Assembly: GCF_051401765.1 (NCBI RefSeq) | Contig: NW_027480422.1 | Span: 19,796,001 to 19,860,000, forward strand | DNA from: Calliopsis andreniformis | Lineage: Eukaryota > Arthropoda > Insecta > Hymenoptera > Andrenidae | Direction: 5' to 3' | Length of the DNA stretch: 64,000 bases | Part shown: positions 26,101 through 38,731 of the stretch, in pieces | Layout: the number at the start of each line of letters is the position of its first letter | Numbering within the stretch: position 1 is the stretch's first letter | Position numbers and translations under genes: made by a program | The notes under the pieces: model-generated | What the model was told of the DNA's origin: nothing | What the model saw: only the letters and a program-made list of their open reading frames with translations | Databases searched by the model: none

Positions 26101-26713
26101 ACTGGTTGCAATTATTCGTTTTATACGATGGAAAAACTGTTGTATTTATTTTATATTTGGTGCTCCTGGCGTTGACTTCTTAGGCCCTAACTATTGGATC
26201 TGGTGGACCAACGCCCTAGAGTGAAGCCTAGGTTGCCCGGAACGTAGAAATGACCATTACTTCCACACTGTTTGCAATTATTCATATCATACAGTGGAAA
26301 AACTGTTGTATTTATATTGTATTTTATGCTTCTGGCATTGACTTCTAAGGCCCTAACTATTCGATGTGGCTGAGCAACGCCCTAGAGTGAAGCCTAGATT
26401 GCCCGGAACGTAGAAACGACCATAGCTTTCATACTGGTTGCAATCATTCGTTTTATACAAGTGAAAAACTGTTGTATTTATTTTGTATTTTATGCCTCTG
26501 GCGTTGACTCCTAAGGCCGTAGCTATTCGATGTGGTGGAGCAACGCCCTAGAGCGAAGCCTAGGTTGCCCGGAACATAGAAATGACCATGTCTTTCACAC
26601 TGGTTGCAATTATTCCTGTTATACGATGGAAAAACTGTTGTCCTTATATTATATTTTATGCTTCAGGCGTTGACTTCTAAGGGCGTATCTATTCGATGTG
26701 GTGGAGAAACGCC
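20147..26713 (+). repeat. 44-monomer block, right copy (partial, 6567 bp)
   Basis: Near-identical to 12845-19411. Differences seen include CGCCCAAGAG near 23727 for CGCCCTAGAG, and GCCTGCAACG near 24246 for GCCCGCAACG. Homology stops at 26713/19411, where GCCATAGAG replaces GCCCTAGAG. From there the sequence follows the type seen at about 17584 and 24886, so the block ends in a switch to another unit family within one monomer. Confidence 0.87.
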
Positions 26714-29485
26714 ATAGAGTGAAGCCTAGGTTGCGCGGAAAGTAGAAATGACCATTACCTCCACACTGTTTGCAATTATTCATTTTATACAATGGAAAAA
26801 CTGTTGTATTTATGTGGTTTTTTATAGTTATGGCGTTGACTTCTAAGGCCGTAGCCATTCGATGTGGTGGAGCTATGCTCTAGAGTGAAGCGTAGGATGC
26901 CCGCAACGTAGAAATGACCATATCTTTCACACTGTTTGCAATTATTCCTGTTATACGATTGAAAAACTGTTGTATGTATATTGTATTTTATGCTTCTGGC
27001 GTTGACTTCTAAGGCCGCAGCTATTCGATGTGGTGGAGAAAGGCTCTAGAGTGAAGCCTAGGTTGCCCGGAAAGTAGAAATGACCATTACCACCACACTG
27101 TTTGCAATTATTCATTTTATACAATGGAAAAACTGTTGGATTTATATTGTTTTTTATAGTTATGGCGTTGACTTCTAAGGCCGCAGCTATTCGATATGGT
27201 GGAGCAACGCCCTAGAGTGAAGCATAGGTTGCCCCGAATGTAGAAATGACCATCACTTTCACAATGGTTGCAGTTATTCTTGTTATACGATGGAAAAACT
27301 GTTGTATTTATATTGTATTTTATGCTTCAGGTGTTGACTTCTTAGGCCCTAACTATTCGCTCTGGTGGAACAACGCCCTAGAGTGATGCCTAGGTCGCCC
27401 GGATCGTAGAAATGACCATTACTTGCACACAGGATGCAATTGTCGTATTATACGATGGAAAAACTGTTGTATTTATTTTGCATTTGGTGCTCCTGGCGTT
27501 GACTTCTTAGGCCCTAACTATTGGATCTGGTGGACCAACGCCCTAGAGTGAAGCCTAGGTTGCCCGGAACGTAGAAATGACCATTACTTCCTCACTGTTT
27601 GCAATTATTCATTTTATACAATGGAAAAACTGTTGTATTTATATTGTTTTTTATAGTTATGGCGTTCACTTCTAAGGCCGTAGCTATTCGATGTGGTGGA
27701 GCAATGCCCTAGAGTGAAGCCTAGGATGCCCGAAACGTAGAAATGACCATATCTTTCACACTGTTTGCAATTATTCCTGTTATCCGATGCAAAAACTGTT
27801 GTATTTATATTGTATTTTATGCTTCTGGCATTGTCTTCTTAGGCCCTAACTATTCAATCTGGTGGAGCAACGCCCTAGGGTGAAGTCTAGGTTGCCCGGA
27901 ACGTAGAAATGACCATAACTATCAGACTGGTTGCAATTATTCGTTTTATACGATGGATAGACTGTTGTACTTATATTGTATTTAATAGTTATGGCGTTGT
28001 CTTCTAGGACCGCAGCTATTCGATGTGGTTGAGCAACGCCCTAGAGTGAAGCCTGGGTTGCCCGGAACGTAGAAATGACCATTACTTCCACACTGTTTGC
28101 AATTATTCATATTATACTGTGGAACAACTGTTGTATTTATATGGCATTTTATGCTTCTGGCATTGACTTTTAAGGCCCTAACTATTCGATGTGGTGGAGC
28201 AACGCCCTAGAGTGAAGCCTAGGTTGCCCGGAACGTAGAAATGACCATAGCTTTCACACTGGTTGCAATTATTCCTGTTATACAAGGGAAAAACTGTTGT
28301 ATTTATATTGTATTTTATGCTTCTGGCGTTGACTTCTTAGGCCCTAACTATTCGATCTGGTGGAGCATGGCCCTAGAGTGAAGCCTAGGTTGCCCGGAAT
28401 GTAGAATTGACCATGTCTTTCACACTGGTTGCAATTATTCCTGTTATACGATGGTAAAACTGTTGTATTTCTATTGTATTTTATGCTTCTGGCGTTGACT
28501 TGTTAGGCCCTAACTATTCGATCTGGTGGAGCAACGCCCTAGAGAGAAGCCTAGATTGCCCGGAACGTAGAAATGACCATAACTATCAAACTGGTTGCAA
28601 TTACTCGTTTTATACGATGGAAAGACTGTTGTATTTATATTGTATTTTATAGTTATGGCGTTGTCTTCTAGGGCCGTAGCTATTCGATGTGGTTGAGCAA
28701 TGCCCTAGAGTGAAGCCTAGGATGCCCGCAACGTAGAAATGACCATATCTTTCACACTGTCTGCAATTATTCCTGTTATACGATTCAAAAACTGTTGTAT
28801 TTATATTGTATTTTATGCTTCTGGCGTTGACTTCTAAGGCCGGAGCTATTCGATTTGGTGGAGCAACGCCCTAGAGTGAAGCCTAGATTGCCCGGAACGT
28901 AGAAATGACCATAGCTTTCATACTGGTTGCAATTATTCGTTTTATACGATGGAAAAGCTGTTGTATTTATTTTGTATTTGGTGCTCCTGGCGTTGACTTC
29001 TTAGGCCCTAGCTATTGGATCTGGTGCGGCAGCGCCCTAGGGTGAAGCCTAGGTTGCCCGGAACGTGGAAATGACCATCACTTTCACACTGGTTGCAATT
29101 ATTCCTGTTATACGATTGAAAAACTGTTTTATCTATATTGTGTTTTATGCTTCTGGCGTTGACTTCTAAGGACGCAGCTAATCGATATGGTGGAGAAACG
29201 CCCTAGAGTGAAGCCTAGATTGCCCGGAAAGTAGAAGTGACCATACCTTTCACACTGGTTGCAATTATTCCTGTTATACGATGGAGAAGCTGTTGTATTT
29301 GTATTGTATTTTATGCTTCTGGCGTAGACTTCTCAGGCCCTAATTATTCGATCTGGTGGAGCATGTCCCTAGAGTGAAGCCTAGGTTGCCCGCAACGTAG
29401 AAATGACCATGTCTTTCACACTGTTTGCAATTATTCCTGTTATAAGATTGAAAAACTGTTGTATTTGTATTGTATTTTATGCTTC
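26689..29485 (+). repeat. Segment X, copy 1 (2797 bp)
   Basis: Matches 32165-34961 at offset 5476 (33 x 166 minus 2). Boundaries are sharp single-base changes: GTATCTATT versus GTAGCTATT at 26688/32164 on the left, and GCTTCAGG versus GCTTCTGG at 29486/34962 on the right. It contains the unusual unit with GGTGCGGCAGCGCC near 29022. Its last kilobase (28520-29485) is also present at 57396-58361. The only clear differences seen between X copies are single bases, such as GAGCTATGC near 26872 for GAGCAATGC. Confidence 0.87.
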
Positions 29486-32164
29486 AGGCGTTGACTTCTA
29501 AGGGCGTAGCTATTCGATGTGGTGGAGAAACGCCATAGAGTGAAGCCTAGGTTGCGCGGAAAGTAGAAATGACCATTACCTCCACACTGTTTGCAATTAT
29601 TCATTTTATACAATGGAAAAACTGTTGTATTTATGTGGTTTTTTATAGTTATGGCGTTGACTTCTAAGGCCGTAGCCATTCGATGTGGTGGAGCAATGCT
29701 CTAGAGTGAAGCGTAGGATGCCCGCAACGTAGAAATGACCATATCTTTCACACTGTTTGCAATTATTCCTGTTATACGATTGAAAAACTGTTGTATGTAT
29801 ATTGTATTTTATGCTTCTGGCGTTGACTTCTAAGGCCGCAGCTATTCGATGTGGTGGAGAAAGGCCCTAGAGTGAAGCCTAGGTTGCCTGGAAAGTAGAA
29901 ATGACCATTACCACCACACTGTTTGCAATTATTCATTTTATACAATGGAAAAACTGTTGGATTTATATTGTTTTTTATAGTTATGGCGTTGACTTCTAAG
30001 GCCGCAGCTATTCGATCTGGTGGAGCAACGCCCTAGAGTGAAGCCTAGGTTGCACGGAACGTAGAAATGACCATAACATTCATACTGGTTGCAATTATTT
30101 CTGTTATACAAGGGAAAAACTGTTGTATTTTTATTGTATTTTATGCTTCTGGCGTTGACTTCTTAGGCCCTAACCATTCGATCTGGTGGAGCAACGCCCT
30201 AGTGTGAAGCCTAGGTTGCCCGGAACGTAGAAGTGACCATTACCTTCACACTGTTTGCGATTATTCATTTTATACGATGGTAAAACTGTTGTACATATAT
30301 CGTATTTTATGCTTCTGGCGTTGCCTTCTTAGGCCCTAACTATTCGGTCAGGTGGAGCAACGCCCTAGGGTGAAGCCTAGGTTGCCCGGAACGTAGAAAT
30401 GACCATAACTTTCATACTGGTTGCAATTATTCGTTTTATACGATGGAAAAACTGTTGTATTAATTTTGGATTTGGTGCTTCTGGCGTTGACTTCTAAGGC
30501 CCTAACTATTCGATGTGTTTGAGCAACGCCCTAGAGTGAAGCCTAGATTGCTAGGAACGTAGAAATGACCATAACTTTCATACTGGTTGCAATTATTCGT
30601 TTTATACGATGGAAAAACTGTTGTATTTATATTGTATTTTATGCTTCAGCGATGACTTCTTAGGCCCTAACTATTCGCTCTGGTGGAACAACGCCCTAGC
30701 GTGATGCCTCGGTTGCCAGGATCGTAGAAATGACCATTACTTGCACACTGGTTGCAATTATTCGTTTTATACGATGGAAAAACTGTTGTATTTATTTTAT
30801 ATTTGGTGCTCCTGGCGTTGACTTCTTAGGCCCTAACTATTGGATCTGGTGGACCAACGCCCTAGAGTGAAGCCTAGGTTGCCCGGAACGTAGAAATGAC
30901 CATTACTTCCACACTGTTTGCAATTATTCATATCATACAGTGGAAAAACTGTTGTATTTATATTGTATTTTATGCTTCTGGCATTGACTTCTAAGGCCCT
31001 AACTATTCGATGTGGCTGAGCAACGCCCTAGAGTGAAGCCTAGATTGCCCGGAACGTAGAAACGACCATAGCTTTCATACTGGTTGCAATCATTCGTTTT
31101 ATACAAGTGAAAAACTGTTGTATTTATTTTGTATTTTATGCCTCTGGCGTTGACTCCTAAGGCCGTAGCTATTCGATGTGGTGGAGCAACGCCCTAGAGC
31201 GAAGCCTAGGTTGCCCGGAACATAGAAATGACCATGTCTTTCACACTGGTTGCAATTATTCCTGTTATACGATGGAAAAACTGTTTTCCTTATATTATAT
31301 TTTATGCTTCAGGCGTTGACTTCTAAGGGCGTATCTATTCGATGTGGTGGAGAAACGCCCTAGAGTGAAGCCTAGGTTGCCCGGAAAGTAGAAATGACCA
31401 TTACCTCCACACTGTTTGCAATTATTCATTTTATACAATGGAAAAACTGTTGTATTTATGTGGTTTTTTATAGTTATGGCGTTGACTTCTAAGGCCGTAG
31501 CCATTCGATGTGGTGGAGCAATGCCCTAGAGTGAAGCCTAGGATGCCAGCAACGTAGAAATGACCATATTTTTCACACTGTTTGCAATTATTCCTGTTAT
31601 ACGATGGACAAACTGTTGGATTTTTAATGTACTTTATGCTTCTGACGTTGACTTCTAAGGCCCTATGTATTCGATCTGGTGGAGCAATGTCTCAGTGTGA
31701 AGTCTAGGATTCCCGGAACGTAGAAATGGCCGTTACATTCACACTGGTTGCAATTACACATTTTATGCGATGGAAAAACTGTTGTACATATATCGTATTT
31801 TATGCTTCTGGCATTGACTTCTTAGGCCCTAACTATTCGATCTGGTGGAGCAACGCCCTAGAGTGAAGCCTAGGATGCCCGCAACGTAGAAATGACCATA
31901 TCTTTCACACTGTTTGCAATTATTCCGGTTATACGATTGAAAAACTGTTTTATCTATATTGTGTTTTATGCTTCTGGCGTTGACTTCAAAGGCCGCAGCT
32001 ATTCGATGAGGTGGAGCAACGCCCTAGAGTGAAGCCTAGGTTGCCCGGAACGTAGAAGTGACCATGTCTTTCACACTGGTTGCAATTATTCCTGTTATAC
32101 GATGGAAAAACTATTGTACTTATATTATATTTTATGCTTCAGGCGTTGACTTCTAAGGGCGTAG
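29486..32164 (+). repeat. Segment Y between the two X copies
   Basis: About 2.68 kb that breaks the X series. From 29486 to about 32101 it follows 17538-20153 (offset 11948). The part up to 31359 equally follows 24840-26713 (offset 4646). From 31360 only the older 19412-20146 sequence continues the match, so Y cannot be a simple copy of the 24.8 kb segment. The last 60 bases switch to the type at about 17513 and 24815. It reads as material from the 44-unit domain joined into X by unequal exchange. Confidence 0.8.
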
Positions 32165-34961
32165 CTATTCGATGTGGTGGAGAAACGCCATAGAGTGAAG
32201 CCTAGGTTGCGCGGAAAGTAGAAATGACCATTACCTCCACACTGTTTGCAATTATTCATTTTATACAATGGAAAAACTGTTGTATTTATGTGGTTTTTTA
32301 TAGTTATGGCGTTGACTTCTAAGGCCGTAGCCATTCGATGTGGTGGAGCAATGCTCTAGAGTGAAGCGTAGGATGCCCGCAACGTAGAAATGACCATATC
32401 TTTCACACTGTTTGCAATTATTCCTGTTATACGATTGAAAAACTGTTGTATGTATATTGTATTTTATGCTTCTGGCGTTGACTTCTAAGGCCGCAGCTAT
32501 TCGATGTGGTGGAGAAAGGCTCTAGAGTGAAGCCTAGGTTGCCCGGAAAGTAGAAATGACCATTACCACCACACTGTTTGCAATTATTCATTTTATACAA
32601 TGGAAAAACTGTTGGATTTATATTGTTTTTTATAGTTATGGCGTTGACTTCTAAGGCCGCAGCTATTCGATATGGTGGAGCAACGCCCTAGAGTGAAGCA
32701 TAGGTTGCCCCGAATGTAGAAATGACCATCACTTTCACAATGGTTGCAGTTATTCTTGTTATACGATGGAAAAACTGTTGTATTTATATTGTATTTTATG
32801 CTTCAGGTGTTGACTTCTTAGGCCCTAACTATTCGCTCTGGTGGAACAACGCCCTAGAGTGATGCCTAGGTCGCCCGGATCGTAGAAATGACCATTACTT
32901 GCACACAGGATGCAATTGTCGTATTATACGATGGAAAAACTGTTGTATTTATTTTGCATTTGGTGCTCCTGGCGTTGACTTCTTAGGCCCTAACTATTGG
33001 ATCTGGTGGACCAACGCCCTAGAGTGAAGCCTAGGTTGCCCGGAACGTAGAAATGACCATTACTTCCTCACTGTTTGCAATTATTCATTTTATACAATGG
33101 AAAAACTGTTGTATTTATATTGTTTTTTATAGTTATGGCGTTCACTTCTAAGGCCGTAGCTATTCGATGTGGTGGAGCAATGCCCTAGAGTGAAGCCTAG
33201 GATGCCCGAAACGTAGAAATGACCATATCTTTCACACTGTTTGCAATTATTCCTGTTATCCGATGCAAAAACTGTTGTATTTATATTGTATTTTATGCTT
33301 CTGGCATTGTCTTCTTAGGCCCTAACTATTCAATCTGGTGGAGCAACGCCCTAGGGTGAAGTCTAGGTTGCCCGGAACGTAGAAATGACCATAACTATCA
33401 GACTGGTTGCAATTATTCGTTTTATACGATGGATAGACTGTTGTACTTATATTGTATTTAATAGTTATGGCGTTGTCTTCTAGGACCGCAGCTATTCGAT
33501 GTGGTTGAGCAACGCCCTAGAGTGAAGCCTGGGTTGCCCGGAACGTAGAAATGACCATTACTTCCACACTGTTTGCAATTATTCATATTATACTGTGGAA
33601 CAACTGTTGTATTTATATGGCATTTTATGCTTCTGGCATTGACTTTTAAGGCCCTAACTATTCGATGTGGTGGAGCAACGCCCTAGAGTGAAGCCTAGGT
33701 TGCCCGGAACGTAGAAATGACCATAGCTTTCACACTGGTTGCAATTATTCCTGTTATACAAGGGAAAAACTGTTGTATTTATATTGTATTTTATGCTTCT
33801 GGCGTTGACTTCTTAGGCCCTAACTATTCGATCTGGTGGAGCATGGCCCTAGAGTGAAGCCTAGGTTGCCCGGAATGTAGAATTGACCATGTCTTTCACA
33901 CTGGTTGCAATTATTCCTGTTATACGATGGTAAAACTGTTGTATTTCTATTGTATTTTATGCTTCTGGCGTTGACTTGTTAGGCCCTAACTATTCGATCT
34001 GGTGGAGCAACGCCCTAGAGAGAAGCCTAGATTGCCCGGAACGTAGAAATGACCATAACTATCAAACTGGTTGCAATTACTCGTTTTATACGATGGAAAG
34101 ACTGTTGTATTTATATTGTATTTTATAGTTATGGCGTTGTCTTCTAGGGCCGTAGCTATTCGATGTGGTTGAGCAATGCCCTAGAGTGAAGCCTAGGATG
34201 CCCGCAACGTAGAAATGACCATATCTTTCACACTGTCTGCAATTATTCCTGTTATACGATTCAAAAACTGTTGTATTTATATTGTATTTTATGCTTCTGG
34301 CGTTGACTTCTAAGGCCGGAGCTATTCGATTTGGTGGAGCAACGCCCTAGAGTGAAGCCTAGATTGCCCGGAACGTAGAAATGACCATAGCTTTCATACT
34401 GGTTGCAATTATTCGTTTTATACGATGGAAAAGCTGTTGTATTTATTTTGTATTTGGTGCTCCTGGCGTTGACTTCTTAGGCCCTAGCTATTGGATCTGG
34501 TGCGGCAGCGCCCTAGGGTGAAGCCTAGGTTGCCCGGAACGTGGAAATGACCATCACTTTCACACTGGTTGCAATTATTCCTGTTATACGATTGAAAAAC
34601 TGTTTTATCTATATTGTGTTTTATGCTTCTGGCGTTGACTTCTAAGGACGCAGCTAATCGATATGGTGGAGAAACGCCCTAGAGTGAAGCCTAGATTGCC
34701 CGGAAAGTAGAAGTGACCATACCTTTCACACTGGTTGCAATTATTCCTGTTATACGATGGAGAAGCTGTTGTATTTGTATTGTATTTTATGCTTCTGGCG
34801 TAGACTTCTCAGGCCCTAATTATTCGATCTGGTGGAGCATGTCCCTAGAGTGAAGCCTAGGTTGCCCGCAACGTAGAAATGACCATGTCTTTCACACTGT
34901 TTGCAATTATTCCTGTTATAAGATTGAAAAACTGTTGTATTTGTATTGTATTTTATGCTTC
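32165..34961 (+). repeat. Segment X, copy 2 (2797 bp)
   Basis: Near-identical to 26689-29485. To its right the sequence continues smoothly into 34962-35679 (GGAGTAGACTTC and on), and that junction is also present at 58361-58362. Copy 2 therefore shows the ancestral right flank, and copy 1 is the one whose right end was joined to Y. Confidence 0.87.
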
Positions 34962-37900
34962 TGGAGTAGACTTCTTAGGCCCTAACCATTCGATCTGGTG
35001 GAACGATGCTCTAGCGTGAAGCCTAGGTTGCCCGTATCGTAGAAATGACCATATCTTTCACACTGGTTGCAATTATTCCTGTTATACGATGGAAAAACTG
35101 TTGTATTTGTATTGTATTTTATGCTTCTGGCGTTGACTTCTTAGGCCCTAATTATTCGATCTGGTGGAGCAACGCCCTAGGGTGAAGCCTAGGTTGCCCG
35201 GAACGTAGAAATGACCATAACTTTCATACTGGTTGCAATTATTCGTTTTATACCGTGGAAAGACTGTTGTATTTATATTGTATTTTATAGTTAATGGCGA
35301 TGTCTTCTAGGGCCGTAGCTATCCGATGTGGTTGAGCAACGCCCTAGAGTGAAGCCTCGGTTGCCCGAAACGTATAAATGACCATAGCTTTCATACTTGT
35401 TGCAATTATTCCTGTTATACAAGGGAAAAACTGTTGTATTTATATTGTATTTTATGCTTCTGGCGTTGACTTCTTAGGCCCTAACTATTCGATCTGGTGG
35501 AGCATGGCCCTAGAGTGAAGCCTAGGTTGCACGTAACGTAGAAATGCCCATTACTTTCACACTGGTGGTAATTATTCCTGTTATACGATGGAATAACTGT
35601 TGTATTTTTGTTTTATTTTGTGCTTCTGGCGTTGACTTCTAAGTTCCTAGCTATTCGATCTGGTGGAGCAACGCTCGATAGTGAAGCCTAGGTTGCCCAG
35701 AACTGAGAAATGACCATCACCTTCACTCTGGTTGCAATTATTCCTGTTATACGATGGAAAAACTGTGTTATTTATATTGTATTTTATGCTTCTGGCGTAG
35801 GCTTCTTAGGCCCTAACTATTCGATCTGGGGGAACCACGCCCTAGACTGAAGCCTAGGTTGCCCGGAACGTACAAATGACCATCACTTTCACACTGGTTG
35901 CAATTATTCCTGTTATACGATGGAAAAAGTGTTGTATTTATATTGTATTTTATGCTTCTGGCGTTGACTTCTAAGGCCGCAGCTATTCGATGTGGTGGAG
36001 CAACGCCCTAGAGTGAAGCCTAGGTTGCCCGGAACGTAGAAATGACCATAGCTTTCACACTGGTTGCAATTACTCGTTTTATACGATGGAAAGACTGTTG
36101 TATTTATATTGTATTTTATAGTTATGGCGTTGACTTCTTAGGCCCTAACTATTCGATCAGGTGGAGCAACGCCCTAGTGTGAAGCCTAGGTTGCCCGGAA
36201 CGTAGAAATGACCATAACTTTCATACTGGTTGCAATTATTCGTTTTATACGATGGAAAAACTGTTGTATTAATTTTGTATTTGGTGCCTCTGGCGTTGAC
36301 TTCTTAGGCCCTAACTATTCGATGTGGTTGAACAACGCCATAGAGTGAAGCCTAGATTGCCCGGAACGTAGAAACGACCATAGCTTTCATACTGGTTGCA
36401 ATTATTCGTTTTATACGATGGAAAAACTGTTGTATTTATTTTGTATTTGGTGCTCCTGGCGTTGACTTCTTAGGCCCTAGCTATTGGATCTGGTGCGGCA
36501 GCGCCCTAGGGTGTAGCCTAGGTTGCCCGGAACGTGGAAATGACCATAACTATCAGACTGGTTGCAATTACTCGTTTTATACGATGGAACGACTGTTGTA
36601 TTTATATTGGATTTTATAGTTATGGCGTTGTGTTCTAGGGCCGTAGCTATTGGATGTGGTTGAGCAACGCCCTAGAGTGAAGCCTAGGATGCCCGCAGCG
36701 TAGAAATGACCATATCTTTCACACTGTTTGCAATTATTCATATTATACAGTGGAAAAACAGTTGTATTTATATTGCATCTTATGCTTCTGGCATTGACTT
36801 CTAAGGCCCTAACTATTCAATGTGGTGGAGCAACGTCCTAGAGTGAAGCCTTGGTTGCCCGGAACGTAGAAATGACCATAGCTTTCACACTGGTTGCAAT
36901 TATTCCTGTTATACAAGAGAAAAACTGTTGTATTCATATTGTATTTTATGCTTCTGGCGTTGACTTCTTAGGCCCTATCTATTCGATCTGGCGGAGCAAC
37001 GCCCTAGAGTGTAGCCTAGGTTGCCCGGAACGTGGAAATGACCATCACTTTCACACTGGTTGCAATTATTCTTGTTATGCGATCGAAAAACTGTTGTATT
37101 TATTTTGCATTTTATGCCTCTGGCGTTGACTCCTAAGGCCGTAGCTATTCGATGTGGTGGAGCAACGCCCTAGAGTGAAGCCTAGGTTGCCCGGAACGTA
37201 TAAATGACCATAGCTTTCATACTTGTTGCAATTATTCCTGTTATACGAGGGAAAAACTGTTGTATTTATATTGTATTTTATGCTTCTGGCGTTGACTTCT
37301 TAGTCCCTAACTATTCGATCTGGTGGAGCATGGCCCTACAGTGAAGCCTAGGTTGCACGGAACGTAGAAATGCCCATTACTTTCACACTGGTGGTAATTA
37401 TTCCTGTTATACGATGGAAGAAGTGTTGTATTTATATTGTATTTTATGCTTCTGGCGATGACTTCTAAGGCCGCAGCTATTCGATGTGGTGGAGCAACGC
37501 CCTAGAGTGAAGCCTAGGTTGCCCGGAACGTAGAAATGACCATAGCTTTCACACTGGTTGCAATTACTCGTTTTATACGATGGAAAGACTGTTGTATTTA
37601 TATTGTATTTTATAGTTATGGCGTTGTCTTCTAGGGCCGTAGCTATTGGATCTGGCGGACCAACGCCCTAGAGTGAAGCAAAGGTTGCCAGGAATGTAGA
37701 AATGTCCATCACTTTCACACTGGTTGCAATTATTCTTGTTATACGATCGAAAAACTGTTGTATTTATTTTGCATTTTATGCCTCTGGCGTTGACTCCTAT
37801 GGCCGTAGCTATTCGGTGTGGTGGAGTAACGCCCTAGAGTGAAGCCTAGGTTGCCCGGAACGTATAAATGACCATAGCTTTCATACTTGTTGCAGTTATT

Positions 37901-38731
37901 CCTGTTATACAAGGGAAGAACTGTTGTATTTATATTGTATTTTATGCTTCTGGCGTTGACTTCTTAGTCCCTAACCATTCGATCTGGTGGAGCATGGCCC
38001 TAAAGTGAAGCCTAGGTTGCACGGAACTTAGAAATGCCCATTACTTTCACACTGGTGGTAATTATTCCTGTTATACGATGGAAAAAGTGTAGTATTTATA
38101 TTGTATTTTATGCTTCTGGCGTTGACTTCTAAGGCCGCAGCTATTCGATGTGGTGGAGCAACGCCCTAGAGTGAAGCCTAGGTTGCCCGGAACGTAGAAA
38201 TGACCATAGCTTTCACACTGGTTGCAATTACTCGTTTTATACGATGGAAAGACTGTTGTATTTATATTGTATTTTATAGTTATGGCGTTGTCTTCTAGGG
38301 CCGTAGCTATTGCATCTGGCGGACCAACGCCTTAGAGTGAAGCCTAGGTTGCCCGGAACGTAGAAATGACCATAACATTCATACTGGTTGCAATTATTTC
38401 TGTTATACAAGGGAAAAACTGTTGTATTTTTATTGTATTTTATGCTTCTGGCGTTGACTTCTTAGGCCCTAACCATTCGATCTGGTGGAGCAACGCCCTA
38501 GAGTGAAGCCTAGGTTGCACGGAACGTAGAAATGACCATTACTTCCTCACTGTTTGCAATTATTCATTTTATACAATGGAAAAACTGTTGTATTTATATT
38601 GTTTTTTATAGTTATGGCGTTCACTTCTAAGGCCGTAGCTATTCGATGTGGTGGAGCAATGCCCTAGAGTGAAGCCTAGGATGCCCGAAACGTAGAAATG
38701 ACCATATCTTTCACACTGTTTGCAATTATTC
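33996..38731 (+). repeat. 4.7 kb segment with a distant copy, left copy
   Basis: Returns at 57396-62131, offset 23400 (141 x 166 minus 6). Left edge: ATTCGATC here against ATTAGATC at 57395. Right edge: TTCTTGTTATAC here against TTCCTGTTACAC at 62132. The segment overlaps the end of X copy 2 and the first half of the 36-unit block. Differences are few: CGCCATAG/CGCCCTAG near 36351, CCTACAG/CCTAGAG near 37330, and GGAAGAAG/GGAAAAAG near 37416. Confidence 0.87.

Noticed and set aside
29486..32164. Segment Y as a transposon inserted between X copies
   Set aside because: Y is ordinary satellite in register with its flanks, without terminal repeats, target-site duplication or coding capacity.
4115..32334. 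Minus-strand open frames of 63-79 codons ending in peptides such as FTLGRCSTRSNS
   Set aside because: They are translations of the satellite, repeat at the block offsets (7136, 7302, 830), and start and stop wherever variants remove a stop. With a unit of 166 bp, the frame rotates each monomer, so no conserved protein can run through the array.
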